Assembly (NCBI RefSeq): GCF_001039355.2
Contig: NW_019773544.1
Location: 23,666-87,665, forward strand
DNA length: 64,000 nucleotides
Reading direction: 5' to 3'
Origin: Lingula anatina
Lineage: Eukaryota; Brachiopoda; Lingulata; Lingulida; Lingulidae
This document shows positions 11,436 through 21,553 of the stretch, one piece after another. The stretch's first letter is position 1, and the number at the start of each line of letters is the position of its first letter. The position numbers and the translations under genes were made by a program. A model generated the notes under the pieces. It was not told where the DNA came from. It saw only the letters and a list, made by a program, of their open reading frames with translations, and did not search any database.

Positions 11436-11940
11436 TTAGGAGGCTTTGGGCTCTACTATTTTGTCCTTCATGAGTTCTTGTATGTCGTCCATTTTCTTGT
11501 TTAATTCCTCCAGTTTGTCCATAATTTTAATGAGTGCCCCTCTACAATTGCACTGCAACATGATCGCAGGTTGTCCGTCATGTGGCCCTGCTGCATCTAG
11601 GGCCTGCAAGGATCCAGGCTGAACATCTTACATGTAGCAAACATACTACAGCTGCCAAGTTCACCATTTTCATGATACTGTTTAGATAAAGACAAACACA
11701 TTAATTACCTCAAATTTATTTGAAAACCAAAATTTAACCTTGATATATAGAAAATTATTTTAATTCTTTTAAATATGAGAGGCAAGAAGTATGTTTTAAC
11801 CATATAATTATATTCTTTCAAAACTCACCGTTTTTTGGTTTTTTGAGCAGGGACCTGACCACTCTCAGTCTCCAAATTTGAGTCTATCTCAGTTGCGGTC
11901 TCTGTAATACCTTTCCTCCTATCTTCAGTGTCTCCATTTG
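11436..11940 (-). CDS. Possible 3' exons of an unknown minus-strand gene
   Basis: Two exon-like segments are visible. One runs from an acceptor (CTTGCAG or the upstream TTCAG) near 11603-11620 to a stop at 11436-11438. It encodes about 55-60 residues ending in a charged helical stretch (MDKLEELNKKMDDIQELMKD) typical of a short coiled coil. The other, 11829 to about 11938, ends at a good GTGAGT donor and encodes a hydrophilic segment ending QKTKKR, which could be a nuclear localisation signal. Their phases do not match directly, so an intermediate exon would be needed. I do not recognise a family. This could be a real gene end or chance. Confidence 0.25.
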
Positions 11941-13768
11941 AAATTACTTAGTTGTTTGTACCGGTGTTACAGCGCACCTTAGCTATTTGCGCTTGTATGG
12001 AATCTGGAATAGGGGAAGGGGGTATATTACAAAATAAAACTATAAGTAATATAGTGAACCGGAGTGACAAAACTCACTTATTATTTTGACAACTACAGTC
12101 TAACTAGCAGTGATGCACAAAGGCGGCTGTCACGCCCTGATCAGGGACGTGAACAACTTACCATATATTTTCCACCTTTAGGACTCCTATGAGATCTTCA
12201 AATAGCTCCTAGCCTGTATGTCTTTACTATATACACCAAGTGGTTTGATCCAGTAGGATGAGCGAAGGAATGTTGGCTGATTGAAGAATAGCTGCACAGG
12301 ACATGTTATCTCTATGGCCGTCTCTCAGTGGAGTGGATCTGAGTAAAACTATTCTTAAATTTTCTGCTATTCTCTTACTTTCTCCTAGGTGGCACACCAA
12401 CCAATTCTATATATAGACTTACCTTTTCTTTTCTGAGACATCATGGCTGCCTCACGGACTTTGAGACCCTTCTCCTTTTCAGCCTCTGTCCCAGATAGCA
12501 AGAAGGCGTTGGCCCGACGCTGGGCCAACGTCGGCATGGTTGGCCTTACAACGTCGGGCCAACGTCGTAAGGCCGACCAGTACACTGGGCCGACGACGGG
12601 CCAGCGACGGTGCCGGCGTCGGGCCGACGTCCGTGCTCATCGGCCATCTGTTGGCCCGACGTCGGCCCAGCGTCGTTTTGCCGACCAGCTGACGTTGGCC
12701 CAATGGTGGGCCGACGTTGGCCCGATGGTGGGTAATGGTTGGCCGGATGGAGGCCCAGCATCAGGGTTATTACGTTGGTACGATGTTGGCCCAATGTAAT
12801 TATGCCATCCCAACTTATTGGCCCTACGTAGGCCCAAATTTAACTTTTTTTTTTGTTCCAAAGTGATTAATTGACTTAATGAAATTATAAGCAAAAACAA
12901 CAACACTTTCTTTCTGTCTGCAACACAAAATATATTCTTTATTATATCATAGTGGTGATTTCATGGCCAAATTTCATTTCTGAAAATTCCTACTTTAGAT
13001 AAAGTCTGAAAATTATATTAACTGAATATTTAATTAGTTACATAAAAGTTATTTATGAATGAACCTTATATTAACCCTATACATTAAGTTCTACAGGATG
13101 TTTTCAGTTTTAAAAGGTCTGAATCACTTTATTTATGGCTTCATTTTTTAGTTAAAGTTAAAATATGTTCAATTATGTTAAAATTATATATATATATATA
13201 ACCAAATCAACAGTAAATACAGTGTCAATACATTTAATAAAAAAGAAACTTCTTGTGTACAAAACAATGTAAGTTTAAAATAACAACACTGCAAAAGGGC
13301 AAATATTCAGACACTAAACAGGGGAAAATGTCACTTATATACATTTTTTTTACAAAACAAAGCTGCTCATCGAATCTGAACTAACACAAAAATACCAAAA
13401 TTGTAATTAATTCTGCATGTACAACGGGGTCGAGGGGAAAAATATTTTTGCACACTTTAACCTAAAGAATATTATACATTGTCACTTTTAAACTAATTCA
13501 AACATATCATTAATAATCATAATCACAAATCACTGAAGTTCTGTAATAAATAAATCTTGAATAATGACTGAAAAAAAAAAACATTGTTTTTTAGATGATG
13601 GCGAGTTATAGCAAAATTATAAATAACCATGCAGTAACTGTTTCAGTGTATTCAACTTGCATTCTGGCTGCATGTAAACTCTGAAAAAGAATTATGTATA
13701 CCCTAGCATAGATATAGATGTACAATAAAAAGAGAATTACATGTGCACAAAGACAAACCCCAGTATAT

Positions 13769-15086
13769 TGTTGATGCTTTTGAATTGAATTACATCACGA
13801 TTCAAATCACTCAATGAATTGAACCAGTTTGCAAAGCTTGTGCTTTTTTTCATATTCATAACACTAAGAAATGATTCATCAGGCTCCTTGACAAGCTAAT
13901 AATAATTAAAGGAATTAACAATGGGACAAGTAACTCTATTAAGTTAACAACAGTTTATTCAAATGTCAAGTCAAAACACAATATCCCTTCCTTTCTTGGA
14001 GAGAAACATCCTTTCAAATATATGCTTATTGACAGTTCACTCTTTAAATTGTCTTTTCAAACATTTGCAGAATACCATATGACCTCCAACTATAATTCTT
14101 TTAACCACACTGAAAATTCTCAATTCTAATCAACTCATATCAAACCCCATGTCCTTTTGGATTTCAGCATTCCTGATGTATTTTCTTCAATGATATTAAA
14201 ATATGCACCTGAATCTGGTAATACACTGAGATCAACGCCGCCTATCTCTATTTCCACCATATTTGGCATGTCTGTGTATATTGCATTGGTTTCCACACCA
14301 AATGTATACGCACCCCTGGATTATCATGTCCATAACTGTCATTTACATGAAGATTAGTTTCAGTTTTGCAGACTTTTGCAAAGTGATCCAACGTTCCATG
14401 TTTTCTAAGTCGGGGGGTTTCTACTTCGTTTTTCATGTCTGAACTCGTGATGTTTAGACTGAGTTGGTTTGTTAAATGACTTCGGTTTCACCATACTCAC
14501 AGTTTCTGGTGTTCCAATTTCATTTCAAGCGTTATTCATGTTTCTCACCTGTGTAACAGTGTTTGAGAGAGTCCTGAAAATATCTGGTACACCTGTCCCT
14601 TCTGAATGCAACATAAGCACGCGTCTCCTCTGACATGTATTTTTAATTTTCTGTCTTTGTTCATTATTCAATCCGTCCGTTGGTTCTGAAACGATCAATC
14701 CTTTTCCGTCAGTGAAGAGTAAAACTGTCTAGCCAGCGCGTCCAGCGTACGTGGCCCTGTCTCCCGCTCCGGACTTCTGTACGGTTCGAATTTCGTAATT
14801 TCACATTTTCCCTCCATTTTCTCAAAGAAAGTTGGCTCACAGTTTTGCACTAGAGTTAATCCTCGTCGCCAGTGTTGATGTCTTCGAATTAAATCGCATC
14901 ACGAAACAAATCACTCAACGAATTGTATCGGTTTTATATGCTTGTGCTTTTTTCATATCCATAACTCTAAGAAACGCTACATCCGGGTCTTTGACCGGCT
15001 TATCATAAAAGGCGGAATTTAAAAAAAGCGGAACGAGTAGCTCTAACAAGTTAACAGTTCATTAAAATGTCAAGTCAAATTAAACA
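13769..15086 (-). mobile_element. Degenerate short LTR retrotransposon (Ty3/gypsy type), 1.3 kb
   Basis: Direct repeats at 13769-13980 and 14874-15086 (about 212 bp, roughly three-quarters identical by eye) read TGT...ACA on the minus strand and act as LTRs. Just inside the 5' LTR (minus strand) is CTGGCGACGAGGATTA, a plausible primer binding site. Just before the 3' LTR is a purine run, AAGAAAGGAAGGGATAT, as expected for the polypurine tract. The internal part is under 1 kb and keeps only gag-end and protease-like sequence, so the element is non-autonomous. It sits inside the larger transposon, so it inserted later or was carried by it. Confidence 0.7.
14135..14436 (-). pseudogene. Retrotransposon gag zinc-knuckle and aspartic protease remnant
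   Basis: The upstream frame contains HFAKVCKT, the second half of a CCHC zinc knuckle of gag nucleocapsid. After a frame change there is a protease-like segment with a beta strand (VEIEIGGVDLSVL) leading into the active-site triad DSG followed by A. The frame stops at 14135-14137, soon after this motif. Reverse transcriptase and integrase are missing. It lies between the two LTRs of the element above and is broken by at least one frameshift. Confidence 0.6.
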
Positions 15087-15581
15087 AATAGTGCATTAAT
15101 GAGGGGACTTTGAAAAAAAGAGAGAAAGAGATTGATATAAATTAAATCAAAATTGATCAAATGATGTTAGTTCAATGCATATTCAGCTCACTGCCATGGT
15201 CAATAAAAAAATAAATAAATAATAGAAATAAAAAATAATAAAAATAAATAAGATTTAAAAAAAAATGACATCATATATTGGCTTGATGGCGGTTTGACAT
15301 GAAATTAAAAAAGAGTCCAACATAAGTTTAATGTTTAAAAAATGACGTTGGCCCTACATTGGATCAACGACAAAAAATGATGTTGGTCCTACATTGGCCC
15401 AACGTTGGCCCTACATCGGATCAATGTCAAAAAAAGGACGTTGGCCCGACGTTGGCCCAACGACGACAGGCCAACGTCAACAGTGCCAACGTTGGCCCAA
15501 TGTTGGCCCGATGGCGGCATGCCAATGCCGACCAAGTGCCAACCGTGCCGACGTTGGCCCAACGTCATCTTGCTATCTGGG

Positions 15582-17470
15582 GTTCTGTCTCTGGCTGTAT
15601 CTGCAGCCGCATTCTCTTCAAGAACATAAGTCAGTTTTTAAAGCAGATGCTCTCTTTCCCCAACTTCCTCAGCTGTTCCTGACCTACAAAAAATGAGGTA
15701 AAATCAATGTGCTTCTAAAGCCTTACTCTATGCAATTGTTANTTACCACGTGGGTGCGCTGAATTTGCTTAGCTGTTCCTTTTCTGTCGTGATTTCATAT
15801 AATATTTTCATGCCTTTATGTGCCTGATTTGTGGCAGTATTGCTGTCTTGACAAATAAGATTACATCGTTAATGTCTTTAATTATTTAATTAATTAAAAT
15901 TTTTATAAATGTAAGTTCAGTAGAAAAATCTGTATTCTTTGCACTAGTATATAACTTCTACAAGTTACAACAGGGCCCCGTATCTCGAAAGCTTCTCTTA
16001 TAGCGAGCAGGCGCAAGCATGGCAATTCCTTGCTATCCTATATCTGGAAAGCCTCGCAAATTGTGACCATGCGCTAATAGCGAAATCACCATTTGTTTAG
16101 AAGATATTATTTGCGGCAATACAAACTAGGTGCAATGGCCTGTCTTTCATGTAATTAAACATGGTGGCAAGTTTGGGTTGCTAGTCATAATAGCATATAA
16201 CAAAACATATAACAAAAACATGGAAGCTTATAATAGATTGAATCACTCGGTACCTCTGATAGAAAAACTTGCATTAAATATTCACGTGAAGAATGCTAAA
16301 GTCATGCTCATATACAAAACATGAAATGTGGCAAGTTTTATGATAAATGGAATGTGAAAAGCCAGAAATGGGAAACCATGGTAACAGGTATTTGTATGAT
16401 CTCCTTCCCTTTCTCCATGAAGAAAAACTCACCAGTAATCGCCTCTTGTGTTTCTTTTGGGTTTAAGTAATTTTTGTCTTGTTGACCAGTTACTGTAATT
16501 TCCCCACTTTCCTCACATGATATCACAAAAGTACACTTCAAGTAGTTACAGCCAACTGATGTGCCTAATATAGCTTAAAGTCATAATGACACTTAGTTTT
16601 GGCCAAAAATACGATTTTCCTAGAAAAAACAGCAATTTTCCCGTACTTACCAATGGTCAACCACCCCTTTCCTGCATTCAAAGTTAATCCAGGGTTTTTT
16701 TCCTAAACGTACGGTTTTTTGTTAAAATCTCTTTAGAGATTTTAACTGACAGAGCCCTCTCTCTGACATGGCAGTCACGCGATATCGAGCGATAGTTTCT
16801 GGTGACCTATTTAAAACCGCGGGAAAAGCAGACAACAACAACAACCAATATAACAATATTATAAGATTCATAAGATATATTCGTCTTATTGCTCAAAATG
16901 CATTTATATCTACAATGTGTGCAATTCTGGGCTTTTCGTTATCCAACGCACTGTACAAAAACTCGCAACTTACGTCTGAGGGTTTCCCGCCAATGTTATT
17001 TTGGTCTCGAATGAACGCGAGAATCCGCGTGACACCTAAATGTCATTGGCAACGGATGCACTTGTCGACCGTGAAGAAAGGCATCAAAAGCCCAAGTGAC
17101 AAGCACAGATTTTAGATTTACTACAATAACAGTCGTTTTAGTGGGAAAATGCAATAGAATATATATTTCCAGGCGTTGTTTACAATGTATTTCTTGTGGT
17201 ATTTTTAATCTCAAAGGAAGAGTTATTATTGCTTTAATATAGATACAGATATTAATAATGATCTGTTTTTTACTGCTTTAAGGGTTTACATGTGCAAGTA
17301 TCACAAATATTGAAACAGATTTAGCAAAGTTAACATTGTTTTTTCTTTCAGTCTGGGAATAGTGCAAGGCTCAGAAGTCAAAGATGTCACCAGTATCCCC
17401 TACAATGTAAGTACATTTGAATTTATTTTTCAAAGTCCAGTCACCAAAGTAGGTGGGACTCTTGCCAGCT
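15582..17470. other. Non-coding stretch with a diverged dispersed-repeat copy near 16590-16700
   Basis: I see no supported gene. A single N lies at 15742. Near 16590-16700 a segment (GATTTTCCTAG..., TTTTCCCGTACTTACC, CCTGCATTCA) is a diverged copy of the repeat found at 17560-17645 and, inverted, at 55215-55300. The 115-codon open frame at 16768-17115 has no recognisable domain and I treat it as chance. Confidence 0.5.
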
Positions 17471-17479
17471 AGTAAACCA

Positions 17480-17665
17480 TGATTTGGAATTTTGCTTACA
17501 ATTGATTTCTTTAATTATTAAAGGGATAACAACTGTTCCTTTTGGTAAAAAAAAAAACAAAAAAAAAACAGATTTTCCTGGGGCAAACGACAATTTTCCC
17601 ATACTTAAACCTATGGTTAATGAATCCATTCCTACATTCATGACCTCTTTTAGTAAATGTATTGT
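17480..17665 (+). repeat. Dispersed repeat copy (AT-rich family)
   Basis: GGGGCAAACGACAATTTTCC, CCATACTTAAACCTATGG and CATTCCTACATTCATG match, in reverse complement, the segment at 55205-55300. A weaker copy lies at 16590-16700. Three copies of related sequence in one window point to an interspersed repeat family of unknown class. Confidence 0.55.
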
Positions 17666-17944
17666 AGAAAATTAATCTTACAAAAACAGTTGTTATCCCT
17701 TTAAGATAATGTGTGTCCCGTCACAAAACCACTGTTCCTAGTCAGCCACTTGTGGTCATGAAGATGTCTGGAGATGTCACCAGAAGACTCACAACATGGC
17801 TTTAACTCCATAGAAACTTCCCCTGGTACCTGTTGATTGCAGAGGCACCTGGAAAAAGTGGTGTTCACAGTAATAACTTGACATTTGTTTGCCAATATTC
17901 CCTACGTGTATATGCATAATCAACTATGTAATTATTATTACATA

Positions 17945-18313
17945 AGGCCACACTTTTTTAATTTTATGGATGACATCCTGCGCGCGCACCGATTTTCGTC
18001 CGTTCTCCAAAAANNNNNNNNNNNNNNNNNNNNNNNNNNNNNNNNNNNNNNNNNNNNNNNNNNNNNNNNNNNNNNNNNNNNNNNNNNNNNNNNNNNNNNN
18101 NNNNNNNNNNNNNNNNNNNNNNNNNNNNNNNNNNNNNNNNNNNNNNNNNNNNNNNNNNNNNNNNNNNNNNNNNNNNNNNNNNNNNNNNNNNNNNNNNNNN
18201 NNNNNNNNNNNNNNNNNNNNNNNNNNNNNNNNNNNNNTTTTTTTTTTTCGCCCGCTCGCACCGACTTTGGGGTCCCCAGAGGATGTCATCCATAAAAATA
18301 AAAAAGTGTGGCC
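17945..18313. mobile_element. Inverted-repeat element interrupted by an assembly gap
   Basis: The left arm, GGCCACACTTTTTTAATTTT then ATGGATGACATCCT, is mirrored by the right arm AGGATGTCATCCAT then AAAAAGTGTGGCC (18280-18313). The centre is lost in 224 Ns (18014-18237). The arms continue with GC-rich, perhaps hairpin-forming sequence, which probably caused the gap. It is most likely a MITE or foldback element. Confidence 0.65.
18014..18237. other. Assembly gap (224 N)
   Basis: Run of undetermined bases inside the inverted-repeat element. Open frames across it are artefacts. Confidence 0.98.
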
Positions 18314-19349
18314 TAATTCATGTTCAAGGATGTACTTTCAGTGAAAATGGCCACATAATATAATTATATTTCAACAGATGTAGTAATACTATCAATACCA
18401 ATTAAAAGGTTTTTACAGAGATTGCTTTCTAACGTTATCATGGCATTAAGTCATATGGCACAGTTCATCATACATATAGGTGGTGCTTTATTTAGGGTAT
18501 TCTTTCTTGCTTTGTTGCATGTTGGATCATGGTGAACCATACTCTTTATTTACCATGTTTTACAGTCATATATGATTGCAGAGGATGTTTGGAGGTTTTG
18601 TAATGATAGTTTAAGAAAAAAAAAACAATGAAGACAACACATTCTATTCTTGCAAACACTATAGATATGTAAAGCGTGAACGCCCTCAGCTTATGCATGC
18701 AGTGCACTCGGTAGGATTTTTCTAAGGGAGTACCGTACCCCTTGCCCAAAAAAAGAAGGGGTAATTTTCAAAATGAAGGGGTAAAATTAAAAAATGCTCA
18801 TCAAGGTGTAATTTTGTGTATTAATAATCATGCAATCACACAGTTCACTTTCATAACAATAACCCACTATCCTTTTATCCAAAATCTTTTATTATTGCAA
18901 TTTAACAAAAAGAAAACAAAAACAAAATGGACAGGTCACGACTAGATACTGTGTTTCTTTGACTAGAGTAAAAGTAACTGGTGCTACCTAGTAAATGTAA
19001 CAAAAGGAAAACATTCCTCTTTTGGCTTGAAAACAAAAATCTCAAAATAAATATAATAATAACAATCTCAAAATAAAAGATCTCAAGATAAAAAACCAAA
19101 ATACAAGAAGCTCAGTTTNTTTTTTTTTCAATTTTTTTTTTTTATTTTTTTTTTCAAAAAAAATTTTTTTTTCAATTTTTTTAAAAAAATTTTTTTTCCG
19201 CTTGGCCCTCCTGGGATTCCATACAAACCAGTTTTAAGTCTGCAAAAAATGAATATAAAATATTTCTTCGCCCCATTCTCTTCTGTTTCCTCTGTTTTTC
19301 GCTAGGACTTATCAGAGTTACATATCCTGACAATAAATAACAAGAAAAA
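18314..19349. other. Non-coding AT-rich stretch with poly-T and a retroelement 3'-end motif
   Basis: No gene is seen. 19119-19200 is T-rich low complexity with a single N at 19119. It is followed at 19201-19224 by CTTGGCCCTCCTGGGATTCC, the same 3'-end motif as at 3699-3722, which marks a minus-strand retroposed remnant. Confidence 0.5.
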
Positions 19350-19416
19350 TGCCGCGAGCCGGGATTGAACCAGCGACCTTCAGATACCTGGTGACATCTT
19401 GTGCTACACAAGCCGA

Positions 19417-19453
<37 letters not shown>
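19350..19453 (-). tRNA. tRNA-Phe (GAA) with a 31 nt intron
   Basis: On the minus strand the 73 nt mature form folds perfectly. The acceptor is GCCGCGA with TCGCGGC (7/7), and the D stem is GCTC/GAGC. The anticodon stem is TCAGA/TCTGA with loop CTGAAGA (anticodon GAA). The T arm is GCTGG-TTCAATC-CCGGC, and the discriminator is A73. A 31 nt insert (plus strand 19386-19416) sits between positions 37 and 38, the canonical tRNA intron site. A run of five T follows directly after the 3' end, as expected for a Pol III terminator. Internal A and B boxes are intact. Poly-A-tailed retroelement sequence lies about 130 bp downstream, so origin as a SINE head is a less likely alternative, since the terminator would stop transcription. 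Confidence 0.85.
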
Positions 19454-19455
<2 letters not shown>

Positions 19456-20710
19456 TCATGCATACCTTGAGTGAGTGCGCTGCGATCCTGAAAATTCATG
19501 TCACCTTGGACTTGCTTTACTTAATTTGCATTCTACGCTAATGGTATACGGTATTTGTTTTATCATATGTTTTATCAGATGCTTCTGTCAAACACCAATT
19601 TCCAAATTGTGGTCACAAGATGTGAAGTCTTTTATATATTTTTCCAAATAACTAATTTTTAAACTAAAGCAACTTAATTCATTATAGCAGGCCTATAGCA
19701 TTCATTTCAGGTCTACTTCCTGTCGCATTCATTGTTCATGTCCATCAGCTAGACTCCACGCGAAATATTAGTTTGATTTCTGAAAATGTTGCAATGAACC
19801 TCTATTTACGATAAATAAAATGATCCATGTTAAGCGCGTAGGAAGCAATTTTTAAATAGAGAGGTTTCACCCCTCCCCCACTCCGCGCTAACCGCGCTGA
19901 TGAGTATCGAGATTGAAAAAAAAGTGTGAGGGGGGAAGGATCAAGCCCAATTCATTTCTTTGCAAAGATAAATGAAAAACAAGCACATGATACATTAAGC
20001 TTTACGAGTATCTAAAAAATACAAAATTATGCCACAAGAATTAACAAAGCCATCTTTGTTTGGAAGAATATGCACCCTTTTATGAACAGATGCTAAATTA
20101 ATTAGTCCGGTGTTAAATGTTTAAATCTAAGCTGTCGTGAAATACTAGGTATTTAACGGTGATAAAATCTGGAAACTGATTTCTACACCTTAAAACACGA
20201 TAAGATCTACATCGTGCATAACACAACCATCGGAGGTTCGTGGCAACTACATGTAGATTAAGCCTTTAACATTTTCCTAGAGAGACAACAGCATCTGCAG
20301 CCGTATATTCATTTTTTCTACAGAGCAACAATGTAACATTCAATTATGCGGACAGTGTACACTATTTTATGTTCCGAAGGCGTGCCGAAAATAACTAATT
20401 AAACGAGTTTTTAAAAGCGTTTACGTGTGATATCAATGTTTTAATGGTGTTTTTTATGGCATTTTAACCGAGCTTTGGTAACAAAAGACAATCAAAAGTA
20501 TTTGAACATAACATATTCGATCTTAAGTTTGTTTACACACAGTGTGACAAAATGTACATCACCCTCATGTTACCTAAAATCGATCCTTACGGTTCTTTAA
20601 TCATGTGCACGTAAACGGAAGATTGAAAATAAAATTGTTGGAGAATTGTGTATCATAAAACAAACCAGTTATTGACCATATTCCAACTAAGGCTGTATTC
20701 CCAGTGCTTT
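19454..20710. other. Intergenic stretch without recognised features
   Basis: AT-rich sequence between the tRNA gene and a MITE. I see no exon, repeat array or RNA gene. Confidence 0.5.
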
Positions 20711-20875
20711 TAGATCGATCTATCCCCGCGGGGAGTCTCACTAGATTACTGTCAGATAATCCGGCTTAAATGTCTACAAGCTGTAAGGGGGTAATTAACT
20801 TTCGTGTCCGCCCGGCTGACAGCTATTTAGCGTGAACCCCCAGGGAGTTAGGTCGATCTAAAGTAGATCGATCTA
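20711..20875. mobile_element. Short MITE ending in TAGATCGATCTA (copy 1)
   Basis: Both ends read TAGATCGATCTA. A second copy lies at about 45020-45207 in the opposite orientation and shares the outer CCATTTCC-type flank, the GAGTCTC(A)CTAGATTACTGTC block, the GGGGTAATTAACT block and the CCTGGGGGTTCACGC-type block. No coding capacity. Confidence 0.75.
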
Positions 20876-21553
20876 ATCTCTGGAAATGGGGTCTAAAATG
20901 GCCATGAAATCCTCCAACTTTTCCAGAGTCGTACTCACTTTGTTATTGCGGACAGAAATGAGATTGTCATCGCTACCCTGTTTTGATTTTGCTGCTGCTC
21001 ACACACTATCACACCCAAGCCTTAAGTAAAGAAAATGTAGGGGTCGGACATGAGAGGGACTGAAGGTGGAAAAACCCGCTTGCCTCGTTCGCCATACGAG
21101 CAAGCATATCCAGGTATAGGACCGGAAGTGAATTGGAATAAAGAAATAAACATACATATCATTCTTAATTATAATGGTTTCATGCTCTGGCACATCTGTT
21201 TGTCTTTCAAGACCATTTTACCTAAGCCTGCTAAGTAGATACTTCACAACTATCATAGTTTTTTTTTTATTCTGACGTCAGAAGCATCCGTGTCACTTAC
21301 TACCCTTATGAAGTATCTGGATCAGCGTGGGAATGTCAATAGTGAGCTGGTTCTAAGTTATAAAGTTATAAAGCCATTTAATTGAAACGTTTGGCATCCA
21401 CGAATGATCAACTCCTGTCACGAAATTTCAACTAAAACGACATTTTAACAGGACGGTGTTCAAGTGTACGCTCACTTCTGAACATTCGTTTAAGTAAATG
21501 CCAATTAGTAATTTGTTCATTCGTTGCACAGTGGCGTTTCCAGCGTATGACCA

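Larger units (their letters stand above)
12490..15581. mobile_element. DNA transposon with long subrepeat-built terminal inverted repeats (foldback-like), ~3.1 kb
   Basis: The left end CCCAGATAGCAAGAAGGCG and the right end, inverted, CCCAGATAGCAAGATGACG are matching termini. Inside each, the sequence is a run of short GC-rich units around TTGGCCCAACGT/TTGGCCCGACG (left domain 12490 to about 12835, right domain about 15343-15581). The interior is AT-rich and holds no transposase that I can recognise. An LTR element is nested at 13769-15086. I see no convincing target duplication. Terminal repeats made of subrepeats are a feature of Foldback/Galileo-like and related elements, but the superfamily is not shown by this sequence. 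Confidence 0.75.

Noticed and set aside
12443-12906. Overlapping open frames rich in Gly, Pro, Arg and Trp at the left end of the transposon (a similar set lies at 15359-15696)
   Set aside because: Artefacts of the GC-rich TTGGCCCAACG subrepeats, which stay open in several frames on both strands.
16768-17115. 115-codon plus-strand open frame
   Set aside because: No domain, no splice or regulatory support, and composition typical of chance; it lies in a repeat-rich stretch.
17885-18344. Long open frames over 17.9-18.3 kb and 36.2-36.8 kb
   Set aside because: They run through N gaps and are not real.
19181-19459. 92-codon minus-strand open frame starting AIAQLGERQTE
   Set aside because: It is translation of the tRNA-Phe gene, a common false protein.
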